This document shows, piece after piece, positions 4,801-5,456 of a stretch of DNA of 5,456 bases; the stretch's first letter is position 1, and the number at the start of each line of letters is the position of its first letter. The notes under the pieces were generated by a model. It was given only the letters and a program-made list of their open reading frames with translations. It did not search any database and was not told where the DNA came from. The stretch comes from Desulfobulbaceae bacterium. Lineage in GTDB: Bacteria; Desulfobacterota; Desulfobulbia; Desulfobulbales; Desulfocapsaceae. Both the position numbers and the translations under genes were made by a program. The stretch spans positions 150 to 5,605 of the forward strand of contig DOMU01000220.1 in the NCBI GenBank assembly GCA_003509305.1. The letters are read 5' to 3'.

Positions 4801-5456
4801 ATGTCCGCCCAGTTGTTTGCCTGCAAAACCAAAATCGTCTGCACCATCGGCCCGGCTTCCGACTCGCCGGAGATGCTTGAAGAGATGCTGCGTGCTGGCA
4901 TGAACATCGCCCGGCTCAACTTTTCTCATGGCGATTTCACCGTGCATGGCGAGGTTATCGCCCGTATCCGCGCCGCCTCGGAACGCACTGGCCTGCCGGT
5001 GGCGATCATGGCCGATCTGCCCGGCCCGAAGATCCGCATCGGCATGTTCGCCGAGGAGCCGATCGAACTGGCCGTCGGCGACCGCTTCACCCTGACCACC
5101 GAAGATATTGTCGGCAACCAGCGGATCGTTTCGGTCAGCCTGCCGGAATTGCCGAAGGCCGTCAAAGCCGGCGACATTTTGTTTCTGAACGATGGCCTGG
5201 TGCAGATTCAGGTCGAGGACATCGACAGCCCGCGCGTCCATGGCCGGGTTCTGGTCGGCGGCGGCCTGCGCTCAAAAAAAGGATTGAACCTGCCGGGCAT
5301 CGACTTGGGAATCTCGGCCTTTACCGAGCACGACCGCGCCTGCATGAAGTTCGCCCTCGAACACGGCGTCGATGCCGTCAGCCAGTCGTTCGTCAACCGC
5401 GCCGAAGACATCGCCGCCGTGCGCCAGGCCGCCAATGAAATGGGCTATTCGCCCTC
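4801..5456 (+). CDS. pyk: Pyruvate kinase, N-terminal part (3' end outside window)
   Basis: The frame from ATG 4801 stays open to the window end (218 full codons of a family that is about 470-480 aa). Pyruvate kinase converts phosphoenolpyruvate and ADP to pyruvate and ATP, the last step of glycolysis, in the cytosol. Signature segments in order: KTKIVCTIGPAS (9-20), AGMNIARLNFSHGD (32-45) with substrate and cation residues R38, N40 and S42, then MADLPGPKIRIG (70-81) with D72. The B lid domain spans about 77-170 and includes FLNDGLVQ (128-135) and the GLRSKKGLNLPG loop (155-166). FTEHD (174-178) and VDAVSQSFVNRAED (190-203) return to the A barrel. The catalytic Lys of the later KIEN motif lies outside the window. 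GGAGG (4792-4796) sits 4 nt before the start. The 20-bp gap from nikR suggests co-transcription. Confidence 0.95.
   Translation, partial: MSAQLFACKTKIVCTIGPASDSPEMLEEMLRAGMNIARLNFSHGDFTVHGEVIARIRAASERTGLPVAIMADLPGPKIRIGMFAEEPIELAVGDRFTLTTEDIVGNQRIVSVSLPELPKAVKAGDILFLNDGLVQIQVEDIDSPRVHGRVLVGGGLRSKKGLNLPGIDLGISAFTEHDRACMKFALEHGVDAVSQSFVNRAEDIAAVRQAANEMGYSP

Noticed and set aside
4642..5241. Minus-strand ORF (199 aa)
   Set aside because: It spans the complement of the nikR end and the pyk start, both of which are unmistakable on the + strand.

Overview
The window looks like an accessory stretch of a Gram-negative bacterial chromosome, probably a proteobacterium. Overall coding style, the NikR sequence and the pyruvate kinase motifs suggest something near the Desulfuromonadales or another deltaproteobacterial group, but this taxonomic guess is weak and rests on sequence feel, not a search. 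All supported genes read on the + strand. Base composition is uneven: the transposase (about 530-1060) and the small membrane protein (3135-3581) are clearly more AT-rich than the GC-rich nikR-pyk end.

Left part (1-454): the window opens inside the 3' end of a dinD-like gene (DNA-damage-inducible protein D). An 8-nt overlap links it to a very short ORF (289-396). A further small reading frame (386-454) ends exactly where a REP-type hairpin begins, suggesting that an older gene was cut by a mobile element.

Mobile element (about 451-1242): a REP-associated tyrosine transposase (RAYT, Y1/HUH family) has a GTAGGGG-type hairpin and a perfect 2 x 21-bp tandem repeat upstream. A second, 12-bp-stem hairpin of the same type lies inside the coding sequence. 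The transposase domain is complete through HIH and the catalytic Tyr, but its last 60 or so codons look like read-through into unrelated GC-rich DNA.

Middle (1320-3581): an orphan GtrII-type polytopic membrane glucosyltransferase (552 aa) probably modifies a surface polysaccharide. It is followed by an imperfect 21-bp duplication, a consensus TATAAT, and an unrecognised three-helix small membrane protein with a GTG start.

Toxin-antitoxin module (3623-4287): a RelE-superfamily toxin gene comes first and overlaps an Xre-type HTH antitoxin gene by 32 nt, in the HigBA-like order. Nested inverted repeats directly upstream are a candidate autoregulatory operator.

Right part (4370-5456): nikR (nickel-responsive repressor, all four Ni ligands present) is followed 20 bp later by pyk (pyruvate kinase), which runs off the window. 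The pair appears co-transcribed, and this end looks like core chromosome bordering the accessory region. I see no tRNA, rRNA, CRISPR array or convincing novel multi-gene system. The most unusual items are the RAYT with its internal REP-like hairpin, the TA operator, and the nikR-pyk pairing.
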